This document shows positions 56,724 to 64,000 of a DNA stretch of 64,000 nucleotides, piece after piece (positions within the stretch are counted from its first letter, which is position 1; the number at the start of each line of letters is the position of its first letter). This DNA comes from a candidate division KSB1 bacterium. Its GTDB lineage: Bacteria > Zhuqueibacterota > Zhuqueibacteria > Zhuqueibacterales > Zhuqueibacteraceae. The notes beneath the pieces were generated by a model, which was given only the letters and a program-made list of their open reading frames with translations, made no database searches and had not been told where the DNA came from. The stretch spans positions 558,001-622,000 of the forward strand of contig JAPDPX010000001.1 in assembly GCA_034506255.1 (NCBI GenBank), given 5' to 3'. The position numbers and the translations under genes were made by a program.

Positions 56724-57737
56724 GTGAAGCAAGTTTTCATCACCAAACCCGGCGGCGTTGAGGTACTCCAAGTCAGGGAAAGCAGTGACCCCAAGCCCAA
56801 GTCCGGCGAAGTGGTGATTCGGGTCAAGGCCGCGGGCATCAATTTCGCGGATTTGATGGCGCGCAAGGGTATTTATCCCGACGCGCCCAAGCCGCCCTGC
56901 GTGGTGGGCTATGAAGTGTGCGGCACCATCGCAGCCGTGGGCGAGGGGGTCGCTGCCAGCGAGGTGGGCAGAGAGGTGATTGCGCTGACGCGCTTCGGCG
57001 GTTACGCCGAGAAGGTGAGTGTGCCTCACAGGCAGACCTTTGCGAAGCCCGGCCGGTTGAGCAGTGTGGAAGCTGCGGCGCTGCCGGTGGCTTATCTCAC
57101 CGCCTATCAAGCGGTGGTGGTGATGGGCGCACTGCAGCCCGGCGAAGCCATTCTCATTCACAACGCCGGCGGCGGCGTGGGATTGGCGGCGCTGGATTTC
57201 GCCAAAAAGATCGGCGCGACCGTTTATGGCACCGCGGGTGCAGCCAAGCATGAGTTTCTCAAACAGCGCGGCTGCGATCATCCCATCGACTACCACACGC
57301 AGGATTGGCAGAAGGAACTGCAGCGCCTGACCGGCGGTCGCGGCGTGGAGTTGATCCTCGATCCGTTGGGTGGCAAAAACTGGAAAAAAAGCTACAAGGC
57401 CCTGCGCGCCACCGGCCGTCTGGGTATGTGCGGTATTTCGACCGCGGCGGAAGCGCGCGTGGGTGTGCTGGGCTTGCTCAGGCTGATCACCCAAATGCCG
57501 TGGTTCAATCCCGTGGCGTTGATGAACAGCAACAAGGCTGTGTTCGGCATCAATCTCGGCCACATGTGGCACGAGGTCGGGAAGGTCACCGGCTGGATGC
57601 AGAAAATCCTGGCGGGTGTGGAGGAAGGTTGGATACGGCCGTTTGTGGGCAAGACTTTTCCCCTGGAGCAAGCTGCGCAGGCGCATCGCTACATCGAAGA
57701 GAGAAGGAATATTGGGAAGGTGGTGCTTGTGATGTAA
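56724..57737 (+). CDS. zinc-independent quinone oxidoreductase-like (MDR superfamily) protein
   Basis: 337 residues, GTG start. The GroES-like N-terminal domain reads VVIRVKAAGINFADLMARKG and PPCVVGYEVCGTIAAVGEGV. The Rossmann domain carries the NADPH-binding NAGGGVGLAALDFAKKIGA, and the family signature continues with GGRGVELILDPLGGKNWKKS. The zinc ligands of alcohol dehydrogenases are absent, as in quinone reductases and VAT-1-like proteins. It likely reduces quinones or enones with NADPH in the cytoplasm. It stands alone and shows no link to the secretion genes. Confidence 0.9.
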   Translation: MKQVFITKPGGVEVLQVRESSDPKPKSGEVVIRVKAAGINFADLMARKGIYPDAPKPPCVVGYEVCGTIAAVGEGVAASEVGREVIALTRFGGYAEKVSVPHRQTFAKPGRLSSVEAAALPVAYLTAYQAVVVMGALQPGEAILIHNAGGGVGLAALDFAKKIGATVYGTAGAAKHEFLKQRGCDHPIDYHTQDWQKELQRLTGGRGVELILDPLGGKNWKKSYKALRATGRLGMCGISTAAEARVGVLGLLRLITQMPWFNPVALMNSNKAVFGINLGHMWHEVGKVTGWMQKILAGVEEGWIRPFVGKTFPLEQAAQAHRYIEERRNIGKVVLVM

Positions 57738-57789
57738 AGTAAAGCAAGGGGCAAGAGGCAAGGGTGACAAGATTTGTGTGAGTGTGCTC

Positions 57790-59925
57790 ATGCGTGTCCA
57801 TGTTCGCGGGTTTGGTGGGGTTGTGTTTTCGCCGGCATTTTGCGTGTCCGCCGTCTTGCTTGTGTTTTCGCTGCTGGGTGGCCCGTCAGCGGGCCGGGCG
57901 CAGCGGTTCGAGCGTGTGGTGGTGCTGCCGGTGGAGGAGAATGGTCAGCTCCTGGCATTTCCCTTTCTCGGCGGCCTGGATTTTTTTCTGCCACAATTCG
58001 TGGACATCGACGCCGATCGCGATTGCGATCTTTTCTATTTCACGCCGGCGGAAAAGCGTCTGATTTTTCTCGAAAACATCGGCAGCGGGCAGAGGTGGCA
58101 ATTTCGCCTGGCGCACGGGCACTACGGCGATTTCACGATCCGCAGTTGGTTTTATTTCGTCGATATCGATGCCGATGGCGATTGCGATTTCTACCAGGAC
58201 AACAACCAGGGCGGCCTGGCGTTTTATCGCAACACCGGTTCGGCGCAGGTCGCGCGTTTCACTCTCGAAAGCGGGGCGGTGACGCAGGTCAGCGGCGAGG
58301 AGATGCGCATCGATTACACCAGCGCGCCCGCCTTTGCGGACATTGATGCGGACAGCGACTACGATTTCTTCAGCGGCAATATTCTGGGGTATCTCGAATT
58401 CTATCAGAACGCCGGCACTCCCGCCGTGCCCGCGTTCCGCTTTGAAACCAGCACCTGGCAGAATCTGCGCATCATCTCGGGCGGAACGGCGGCGCCGGCA
58501 CCGGGTCTGGCACTTGCGCGGCACGGTGCCAACGGCATCGCTTTCATCGATCTCGATGGTGATGGCGATCAGGATCTGTTCTATGGCGACTTTTTTCATC
58601 CCGGCGTTTATTATCTGCACAACCGGGGCACGCCGCACAACGCCAGTATCGTGATTGCCGACAGTGCCTTCCCAGCCGGCCGGCCGGTGCACACCCTGGG
58701 TTACAACATCCCACGTTTCGCGGATATCGATGGCAACGGCGCGGTGGATTTTTTCGCGGCCTGCCAGAACCAGAATCGCGACAATTTCATCTTTTATCAA
58801 AACACCGGTACGGCTGTTTCCCCGCAGCTCGGATACAGCAGCGACAATTTTCTCACGCAAATCGATGTGGGCAGCAACAGCGCGCCGGCGCTGGCCGACA
58901 TCGACGGTGATGGTGATCTGGATTTGTTTGCGGGCGATCTCAACGGCCGCTTGAATTTTTTTGAAAACACCGGCTCGGCCGCCGCGCCCGCGTTCCGCCG
59001 GGTAACCGACGCCTTTCAGAACATCAAACTCACTGCCGTGTCCGCGCCGGCATTTGCCGATCTCGATGGTGACGGGGACCTGGATCTGGTGATCGGCAGC
59101 GCCACCGGCAGCGATCTGGTTTTGTTCCGCAACACCGGCACGCCGCACGCGCCGGCGTTCGTGCTCACGGATCCGGCTTTTCAGGGAATCGATCTCGGCA
59201 GCTACAGCTCGCCCTGTTTCGCCGATGCGGATTTCGATGGGGATGTTGATTTGTTCCTGGGCGAGTATGCCGCTGCTGCCGTGGCGATTTTTGAAAACAC
59301 CGGTGACGCGCGCCGGCCGGTGATGCAATTGCGCAAGAAGCTCCGGCCGCCGCTGCCGCGTGACTATGCCGCACCCGCCCTGCATGATGTGAATGGCGAC
59401 GGCTTCCTCGATTTGATCGTCGGCACGCTGCAGGGAGCGATGCTGCACTATCAGGGCACCGCCGTGATCGATTCCTTCATTTTGATTGACACGCAATTCG
59501 CCGGCCTGGAGATTGGCGCCTACACCAGGCCGGTGCTGGCTGATCTCAATGGCGACGGTGCGGTTGATTTGTTGGTGGGGGAGGGCGACGGCGGCCTCAA
59601 TCTCTACCAGGGTGCGACTGTCAGCGCCCAAAGACAGGCACCCACCCCTCCGGTCGCGTTCGACTTGCAGGTTCATCCCAACCCTTTTGACACACACTTG
59701 CACATTCTGGTGCGAAGTCGCGATCCCGGAGGCGAACCGCCGCGCGTTGTGCTTTTCAATGTGCTGGGTGCGCAGGTGGCAGAGATGGCCATGCAGCCGG
59801 TGGCGGGCGGGTGGGCGGGTGAGAAGGGGGCAGAGAATGCGACGCTGGCTCCGGGAGTTTATTTTGTGAAGGTGAGCATGAATGGAATTCGATTGACGCG
59901 CAAAATTTTGTGTCTCAAAAAATAG
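57790..59925 (+). CDS. secreted FG-GAP/VCBS repeat protein with a type IX sorting domain
   Basis: 711 residues from the ATG at 57790 (a GTG at 57778 is possible). A signal peptide (FCVSAVLLVFSLLGGPSAG, cleaved near Ala-Gln) is followed by about nine repeats of the calcium-binding type (DIDGDGDLDLFAGD, DLDGDGDLDLVIGS, DLNGDGAVDLLVGE), which fold as a beta-propeller. Each repeat pair carries FYQNTG or FENTG. The last 80 residues (VHPNPFDTHLHILV, VLFNVLGAQVAEM, APGVYFVKV) are a Por-secretion-type C-terminal domain, exported by T9SS. Probably a surface adhesin or extracellular binding protein. Confidence 0.92.
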   Translation: MRVHVRGFGGVVFSPAFCVSAVLLVFSLLGGPSAGRAQRFERVVVLPVEENGQLLAFPFLGGLDFFLPQFVDIDADRDCDLFYFTPAEKRLIFLENIGSGQRWQFRLAHGHYGDFTIRSWFYFVDIDADGDCDFYQDNNQGGLAFYRNTGSAQVARFTLESGAVTQVSGEEMRIDYTSAPAFADIDADSDYDFFSGNILGYLEFYQNAGTPAVPAFRFETSTWQNLRIISGGTAAPAPGLALARHGANGIAFIDLDGDGDQDLFYGDFFHPGVYYLHNRGTPHNASIVIADSAFPAGRPVHTLGYNIPRFADIDGNGAVDFFAACQNQNRDNFIFYQNTGTAVSPQLGYSSDNFLTQIDVGSNSAPALADIDGDGDLDLFAGDLNGRLNFFENTGSAAAPAFRRVTDAFQNIKLTAVSAPAFADLDGDGDLDLVIGSATGSDLVLFRNTGTPHAPAFVLTDPAFQGIDLGSYSSPCFADADFDGDVDLFLGEYAAAAVAIFENTGDARRPVMQLRKKLRPPLPRDYAAPALHDVNGDGFLDLIVGTLQGAMLHYQGTAVIDSFILIDTQFAGLEIGAYTRPVLADLNGDGAVDLLVGEGDGGLNLYQGATVSAQRQAPTPPVAFDLQVHPNPFDTHLHILVRSRDPGGEPPRVVLFNVLGAQVAEMAMQPVAGGWAGEKGAENATLAPGVYFVKVSMNGIRLTRKILCLKK

Positions 59926-60296
59926 CCAGACACGCCGACCTACGAAAATGTCATAGCTGAAAAAAATGTTGCCTTTTCGAATTAATTTCTTCATATTCGC
60001 CCCGCTATTTGAGTCCAGGCTGAGGAGAGGAAAAATGCTTGTGCGCCGCTTTCCTTTCAATAATTGTGAATTGTGTGCGATCCGCGGAATCCCGGGCGTC
60101 CCAGCTTGCGCTGCTGACGCCTTTTTCATTTGCGGAGCACAGAGGTGTGGAGGCAGAGTTCATCTTTTGCTAGGAATGGGCTAACCCTGCCGTAACTTGA
60201 CCTGAGTATCTTTCGGAAATGGTGAAGTATCTGTCGTCGGTATCGGCAAGCAGCCACCAATCAATGTTCAATCAACTTAAAACGGAGGGTTTCAGG
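59926..60296. other. 371-base intergenic region
   Basis: No gene supported. The first 80 bases are AT-rich (AAAAAAATGTTGCCTTTTCG) and could hold a promoter for the receptor gene: TTGCCT, a 17-base spacer, then CATATT. The ribosome site GGAGGG lies before the ATG at 60297. Confidence 0.4.
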
Positions 60297-63200
60297 ATGC
60301 ATCGCAACAGATTCATGCGGGCTCTCAGTCTCTCTGCTCTGCTCTTGCTGTTGATTTCCGGGCTTACCGGCTCGGTAAACGGCCAGGGCGTGACGACTGC
60401 GGCTTTGAACGGCGTGGTGGTCGATCAGAATGGCCAGCCGCTGGTGGGTTGCAGCGTGATGGCCGTTCACACGCCGAGTGGCACGATCTTCGGCGCGGCC
60501 ACGCGTGCGGACGGCCGCTTTAACATTCCCGGTGTGCGGGTCGGCGGCCCCTACACGATCACGGCCAGTTTGATTGGTTATCGCAAGGAAAGTGTCGAGA
60601 ATATTTTTCTGGGCCTTGGTGAAGACCGCCGCTTGACGTTCACCCTGGTTGAAGAAGCCCTGCAGGCGGCCGAGGTGACCGTGGTGGCGGAGCGGGATGC
60701 CATTCTGAGCGCCTCGCGCACGGGCGCAGCCACCGCAGTGAGCAGCGCGGCCATCCAGATGCTGCCCACCATTACGCGCAACATCAGTGACTTCACCCGT
60801 CTGACGCCACAGGCCTCGGGCAACTCCTTCGTTGGCCAGGACAATCGTTTCAACAACATCACCGTCGATGGCTCCTACTTCAACAATTCTTTCGGCCTCG
60901 CCGGCAGCCCGGGCGAACGCACCGGCGTGGCGCCGATCTCCCTGGATGCCATCGAACAAATTCAGGTCAACATTGCGCCGTATGATGTGCGGCAGGGCAA
61001 TTTTGTCGGGGCAGGTGTCAACACCGTGACCAAGAGCGGAACCAACGAATTTTCCGGTTCGGCCTATTATCAGTTCCGCAATGACGGCCTTTATGGGACG
61101 AAGGCTGGTGATCTGAAATATCAGCCCGGCACTTTTGATTACAAGCAAATCGGCTTGCGGCTGGGTGGTCCGTTGATCAAGAACAAGCTCTTTTTCTTCG
61201 GCAGCTTCGAAGATGACGAGCTGACCCGCCCGGGAACCGATTTCACCGCCAACCTGGGGGGAGAGACGGTGGGCGGCAACAAGACGCGCGTGCTGGCCTC
61301 GGATTTGAACCAGCTCAGCAGCTTTTTGAAGGAAAAGTTCGGCTATGAAACCGGCGGCTATCAGGGATATGACTTTAAGACCCCGGCGCTGCGTTTCATC
61401 GGCAAGGTGGACTTCAATCTCAATGAACACAACAAGCTGAGTTTGCGCTACAATCACCTCGACTCGGAAACCGACGTGCTGGTCTCCAATTCCTCTTCGT
61501 TGGGTTTCGGCAACCGCAGAACCAATACCAACGCCCTGAATTTCCAGAATTCGAACTACAAGATCCTGGAGAACATCCGCTCGATCGTCGGCGAGTGGAA
61601 CTCGATTCTGGGCCCCAACATGTCCAACAATCTGCTCATCGGTTACACCCACAACGATGAGAGCCGCAAGTACGTGGGATCGTTCTTCCCGATGGTGGAC
61701 ATTCTCAAAGACGGCTCCACTTACACCACCTTCGGCTTTGAGCCGTTCACGCCCAACAATGAGCTGCGTTACTGGAGCTTCCAGGTACAAAACAACTTCA
61801 CCTACTACCGCGGCGATCACAACTTCACCTTCGGGCTGAGTGGCGAGCGCTACGAGTCTGAAAACGTGTTCTTCCCGGGTTCGCAAAGCATCTATGTGTA
61901 CAACTCGTTGGAGGATTTTTACAGGGATGCCAACGATTATCTGGCCAACCCGAACCGCACCACCTCGCCGGTGACGCTGCGCCGTTTTCAGGTGCGCTGG
62001 ACGAACATCCCGGGCCAGACCAAACCCATCCAGCCGCTGGAAGTCCTGTTCGCCGGCGTGTACGGCCAGGATGAATGGCAGGTCAACAAGAATCTGCGTC
62101 TGACGCTCGGCTTGCGCGTAGATGTGCCTTTCTTCGGCGACACCGGCTTCAAAAACCCGCAAGTGGACGGCCTCAGCTTCCGGGATGAGAAGGGCAACAC
62201 CGTCAAGTACAGCACGGACAAACTGCCCGACAGCAACCTGCTGTGGTCCCCGCGCCTGGGCTTCAACTGGGATGTCAGTGGCGATCGTTCCACCCAGGTG
62301 CGTGGCGGAACGGGTATTTTCACCGGCCGTCCGGCCTACGTTTGGATCTCCAACCAAATCGGCAACAATGGCATCCTGACCGGCTTTGAGCAGTTGGACA
62401 ACACCACGGCCCGGCCGTTCCATCCGGATCCGAATCATTACAAAAAGCCGGCAACCGGTGCTCCGGCCGCCAGCTATGAACTGGCCTTCACCGATCCCAA
62501 GTTCAAGTTCCCGCAGCTTTGGCGCAGCAACCTGGCGGTGGATCGCAAGCTGCCGTGGTTCGGCCTGATTGGAACCGCGGAATTTCTCTACAACCGCGAT
62601 GTCAATGGCATCTACTACATCAATGCCAATCTCAAGCCGGCAGATACCAAATTCAACGGCCCGGATCAGCGGCCGCGCTGGACCGCCGGCAACCGCATCA
62701 ACAGCAACATTACCAGCGCGATCGTTCTGAAAAATCAAAACGAAGGCTACTCCTGGAACTTTTCCGCTTCTGTGGAGAGAGCGATGCAGGACGGCCTGTA
62801 CGGCAAGCTGGCCTACAGCTACGGCGTTTCCAAGAACACGGTTGATCCCGGTTCCATTGCCTTTGGCTCGTGGAACAACAATCAGCACGCTGGTGATCCC
62901 AACAATCCCGGTGTGGCCTTCTCCGCCAACTCTCCCGGCCACCGCATCCTGGCGGTCGCCTCCTACCGGAGGGAATATTTCAATTTCGGTGCCACCACCA
63001 TCTCGCTGGTCTGGGAAGGTGCGCGCAACTGGCCGGCTGATCCCTTCGCCTTTGCCTCCCGCTCCGCGAGTTACACCTACAGCGGTGATTTGAACGGCGA
63101 CGGCGGCACCAGCAACGACTTGATCTACATTCCGCGCGACAAGTCGGAGATGAATTTTGAAGAGTTCACCTCTTCGGGCAAAACCTTCACGGTCCTCGAG

Positions 63201-63599
63201 CAGCAGGAGGCCTGGGAAGCCTTCATTCAACAGGATCCCTACCTCAGCAAACATCGCGGGCAATACGCCGAGCGCGGTGCCATTCACCTGCCGATGGTTT
63301 ATCGTGCCGACCTCAGCATTACGCAGGATTTGTTCACCAATGTCAGCGGCAAACGCAACGGCCTGCAATTCCGCGTCGATTTGCTCAATGTCGGCAATTT
63401 GATCAACAAGAACTGGGGCGTAGGCCAGCGCCTGGTCACCACCCAGCCGTTGATTGCCCGCGGCGCCGATGCCGAAGGCAAGGCGCGGTATCGCCTGCGC
63501 AATATCGGGACTTCGTTGATCTCCAAGACCTACGAGCCGACCGCCACAGAGAACGACGTTTTCCGGATTCAGTTCAGCTTGCGGTACAGCTTCAACTGA
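60297..63599 (+). CDS. TonB-dependent-type outer-membrane receptor with N-terminal regulatory-like domain
   Basis: 1100 residues, start set by GGAGGGTTTCAGG before the ATG. A signal peptide (SLSALLLLLISGLTGSVNG) is followed by a carboxypeptidase-regulatory-like domain (LNGVVVDQNGQPLVG, GRFNIPGVRVGGPYTITASL), then a plug (SRTGAATAVSSAAIQMLPTI, VNTVTKSGTNEFSGSAYYQF) and a long beta-barrel ending in the aromatic strand FRIQFSLRYSFN. This is the layout of the OmpA/Cna-B-like TonB receptors of Bacteroidetes-like and acidobacterial genomes. The ligand is unknown; no SusD partner follows. It is terminated by the hairpin at 63621. Confidence 0.92.
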   Translation: MHRNRFMRALSLSALLLLLISGLTGSVNGQGVTTAALNGVVVDQNGQPLVGCSVMAVHTPSGTIFGAATRADGRFNIPGVRVGGPYTITASLIGYRKESVENIFLGLGEDRRLTFTLVEEALQAAEVTVVAERDAILSASRTGAATAVSSAAIQMLPTITRNISDFTRLTPQASGNSFVGQDNRFNNITVDGSYFNNSFGLAGSPGERTGVAPISLDAIEQIQVNIAPYDVRQGNFVGAGVNTVTKSGTNEFSGSAYYQFRNDGLYGTKAGDLKYQPGTFDYKQIGLRLGGPLIKNKLFFFGSFEDDELTRPGTDFTANLGGETVGGNKTRVLASDLNQLSSFLKEKFGYETGGYQGYDFKTPALRFIGKVDFNLNEHNKLSLRYNHLDSETDVLVSNSSSLGFGNRRTNTNALNFQNSNYKILENIRSIVGEWNSILGPNMSNNLLIGYTHNDESRKYVGSFFPMVDILKDGSTYTTFGFEPFTPNNELRYWSFQVQNNFTYYRGDHNFTFGLSGERYESENVFFPGSQSIYVYNSLEDFYRDANDYLANPNRTTSPVTLRRFQVRWTNIPGQTKPIQPLEVLFAGVYGQDEWQVNKNLRLTLGLRVDVPFFGDTGFKNPQVDGLSFRDEKGNTVKYSTDKLPDSNLLWSPRLGFNWDVSGDRSTQVRGGTGIFTGRPAYVWISNQIGNNGILTGFEQLDNTTARPFHPDPNHYKKPATGAPAASYELAFTDPKFKFPQLWRSNLAVDRKLPWFGLIGTAEFLYNRDVNGIYYINANLKPADTKFNGPDQRPRWTAGNRINSNITSAIVLKNQNEGYSWNFSASVERAMQDGLYGKLAYSYGVSKNTVDPGSIAFGSWNNNQHAGDPNNPGVAFSANSPGHRILAVASYRREYFNFGATTISLVWEGARNWPADPFAFASRSASYTYSGDLNGDGGTSNDLIYIPRDKSEMNFEEFTSSGKTFTVLEQQEAWEAFIQQDPYLSKHRGQYAERGAIHLPMVYRADLSITQDLFTNVSGKRNGLQFRVDLLNVGNLINKNWGVGQRLVTTQPLIARGADAEGKARYRLRNIGTSLISKTYEPTATENDVFRIQFSLRYSFN

Positions 63600-63620
63600 G
63601 ATCACCCCGGGATTGTAAAA

Positions 63621-63650
63621 GCCGCCTCCGGCAACGGAGGCGGCTTTTTT
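63621..63650 (+). terminator. rho-independent terminator of the receptor gene
   Basis: GCCGCCTCCG (63621-63630), loop GCAA, CGGAGGCGGC (63635-63644), then six T. A perfect 10-base GC stem 21 bases after the receptor stop. Confidence 0.95.
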
Positions 63651-63740
63651 GTTGACCGCCCGAAATCATCGTTTATGGATCAAGCCGATCCTGCCACGGC
63701 CGGACCTGTGCATTGCAGGCTCTGGCCCGGCAAATAAAAA

Positions 63741-63767
63741 GGCCGGTGCTGCACGCATCGGCCTTTT
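63741..63767. terminator. second hairpin terminator
   Basis: GGCCGGTGC (63741-63749) pairs with GCATCGGCC (63755-63763) with one G-T pair, followed by TTTT and preceded by AAAAA. It may serve both strands, for example a gene entering from the right edge. Confidence 0.7.
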
Positions 63768-63779
63768 CCCTTTCGGCTT

Positions 63780-63804
63780 GTCGCAAGCGCGTGTCGCTTG
63801 CGAC
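63780..63804. repeat. perfect 10-base inverted repeat
   Basis: GTCGCAAGCG (63780-63789), loop CGTGT, CGCTTGCGAC (63795-63804). No T-run follows, so it is not a classical terminator. The third stem-loop in 180 bases. Confidence 0.6.
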
Positions 63805-64000
63805 TCGTTCACTTCACATCGCAATCATTACAGCGGATGATACTCGCCGGGCAACGGCGTCGCAGTTTTCAGCCAACCGTACTGGCTTGCCGCCCCCGCC
63901 GAATTTTCCTCTGCCGCTCACCCCGCCATACGCCTTCACCGCTGCAGAATCATGCGTTTCACTCTCACCTGGTCGCCGCTTTGCAACCGCATGAAATAAA
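63805..64000. other. right edge, no supportable gene
   Basis: Short open stretches exist on both strands and run off the window edge, but none shows a recognisable protein pattern or a clear start. A gene could begin or end just outside. Confidence 0.4.

Noticed and set aside
58000..59600. apparent direct repeats that might be a CRISPR or tandem repeat array
   Set aside because: They encode in-frame DxDGDGDxD repeats of a beta-propeller protein; spacing and sequence vary as codons do.
57886..60129. 747-residue minus-strand frame
   Set aside because: Antisense of the FG-GAP repeat protein; its Ile/His/Glu repeats mirror the Asp/Gly/Asn repeats of the real gene.
60261..63605. 1114-residue open frame on the minus strand
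   Set aside because: It is the exact antisense of the TonB-type receptor, with no start site and an unnatural Gly/Val/Ala/Arg composition; a GC-codon shadow.

Overview
The window is GC-rich and lacks tRNA, rRNA and CRISPR. It reads as the chromosome of a Gram-negative member of the Fibrobacteres-Chlorobi-Bacteroidetes assemblage or a related candidate phylum. The pointers are a PorV-like outer-membrane protein, a TonB-type barrel receptor with an N-terminal carboxypeptidase-regulatory domain, an FG-GAP repeat protein with a type IX secretion C-terminal sorting domain, and sigma-54 regulation. A KSB1- or Calditrichota-like source is my guess only; no marker gene proves it.

Layout. 0.4-3.8 kb: a large lipoprotein and a PorV-like outer-membrane protein. 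4.0-4.8 kb (minus): a SpoU/TrmH rRNA 2'-O-methyltransferase. 5.2-7.1 kb: an NtrC-type sigma-54 activator with a degenerate receiver domain, then a small winged-helix-like protein. 7.4-36.9 kb: a near-complete extracellular contractile injection system (eCIS, the Afp/PVC/MAC family). It holds a two-domain AAA+ ATPase, a YkgJ-type cysteine-cluster protein, a DUF4157 cargo with a nuclease-like C-terminus, the DUF4255 cap protein, one sheath, two tubes, a chaperone-like protein, DUF6760, a LysM baseplate protein, separate hub and spike proteins, PAAR, gp25, two J-like baseplate proteins (the second with an in-frame amber codon), an NHL/tail-P2-I fusion, four paralogous baseplate-associated proteins, a second DUF4157 cargo, a lipoprotein and an S74 fibre. 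No tape-measure gene is visible. 36.9-38.3 kb: decayed minus-strand remnants (DUF421 and AcvB/VirJ). 38.3-55.2 kb: a tightly overlapping six-gene operon encoding a small membrane protein, a subtilase without signal peptide and four very large or large proteins, mostly of unknown function. This is the best candidate for an undescribed system. 55.2-56.7 kb: a junction of gene fragments. 56.7-64 kb: a quinone-oxidoreductase-like protein, the FG-GAP/T9SS protein, a TonB-type receptor and strong terminators.

How it works together (inference): the activator at 5.2 kb probably drives the injection operon through the sigma-54-like promoter at 7440. Baseplate, tube, sheath and cap build the particle, the ATPase helps recycle or assemble it, and the two DUF4157 proteins are the likely lumen cargo. 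The subtilase operon could encode an associated complex or an independent machine.
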